This document shows positions 30,811-30,834 of a stretch of 30,834 nucleotides of DNA, piece after piece. Position 1 is the stretch's first letter, and each line of letters starts with the position of its first letter. The stretch lies in NCBI GenBank assembly GCA_937974825.1, contig CALJVD010000135.1, forward strand, positions 1 through 30,834, read 5' to 3'. Source of the stretch: an uncultured Oceanospirillaceae bacterium. GTDB taxonomy: Bacteria > Pseudomonadota > Gammaproteobacteria > Pseudomonadales > Oceanobacteraceae. Position numbers and translations under genes: made by a program. The notes under the pieces were generated by a model, which worked only from the letters and a program-made list of their open reading frames with translations, had not been told where the DNA came from and searched no databases.

Positions 30811-30834
30811 AGTTGTCGCACTTAGAGTTGTCGC
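30805..30834 (+). repeat. Two tandem copies of a 15-base repeat at the window edge
   Basis: ACTTAGAGTTGTCGC occurs twice with no spacer or mismatch and ends exactly at the last base. It may continue beyond the window. Confidence 0.85.

Noticed and set aside
1..30834. Mobile elements, CRISPR arrays, prophage, toxin-antitoxin or defence genes
   Set aside because: All long open frames match housekeeping or metabolic families; no transposase, integrase, regularly spaced repeats or attachment-site duplication next to the tRNA was seen.

Overview
The window looks like ordinary chromosome of a gammaproteobacterium with moderate to low G+C. The best guess is a marine Oceanospirillales/Pseudomonadales-type organism. 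This rests on a conserved gene set (metG, ypjD, ffh, thrC, nth, rnb), on an MvaT-type nucleoid protein rather than a classical H-NS, and on a three-gene lipoprotein retropepsin / transglutaminase-7TM / ATP-grasp operon that is common in such bacteria. I see no insertion sequence, prophage, integrase, CRISPR array or rRNA. Gene density is high and most genes are intact.

Layout. 1-1.1 kb: the terminator of a gene left of the window, a DsbG-like periplasmic disulfide isomerase, and a minus-strand tRNA-Arg(CCT) with its own strong promoter. 1.2-5.4 kb: a YbaN/DUF454 membrane protein converging on a DASS/SLC13 anion symporter, then methionyl-tRNA synthetase. 5.5-9.6 kb: ypjD and ffh are divergent, followed by thrC. 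The rpsP-rimM-trmD-rplS block and hom, which usually lie between or beside these genes in relatives, are absent here. 10.0-13.5 kb: the retropepsin / inactive transglutaminase-7TM / ATP-grasp operon, with a perfect 24-bp palindrome between its first two genes. 13.5-15.2 kb: a translationally coupled tartronate-semialdehyde reductase / hydroxypyruvate isomerase pair.

15.2-18.9 kb: a DUF1289 Cys-rich protein with two perfect QLDLF sliding-clamp-binding motifs, a cold-shock protein with a structured leader, then nth, gloA, rmlC, rmlD and a YffB/ArsC-like gene in one direction. 18.9-22.8 kb: a DUF819 membrane protein with a fold-type III PLP enzyme (a likely operon behind an 18-bp operator-like palindrome), and a PiT phosphate transporter. 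23.1-26.3 kb: an MvaT-like xenogeneic-silencer candidate, RNase II, and a METTL20-like methyltransferase. 26.4-29.6 kb: a TatD hydrolase, an MltC-like lytic transglycosylase, a second METTL20-like methyltransferase and a small secreted protein. 29.6-30.8 kb: an AraC-family regulator. At the right edge a promoter reads out of the window into a hairpin and two tandem 15-bp repeats.

The items most worth a second look are the DUF1289 protein with two clamp-binding motifs, the cold-shock leader with pseudoknot or switch topology, the MvaT-like protein whose minor-groove loop reads KRRN instead of KGGN, the retropepsin/transglutaminase/ATP-grasp operon with its inverted repeats, and the repeat-bearing leader at the right edge. 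All calls come from reading the sequence; no database search was run.
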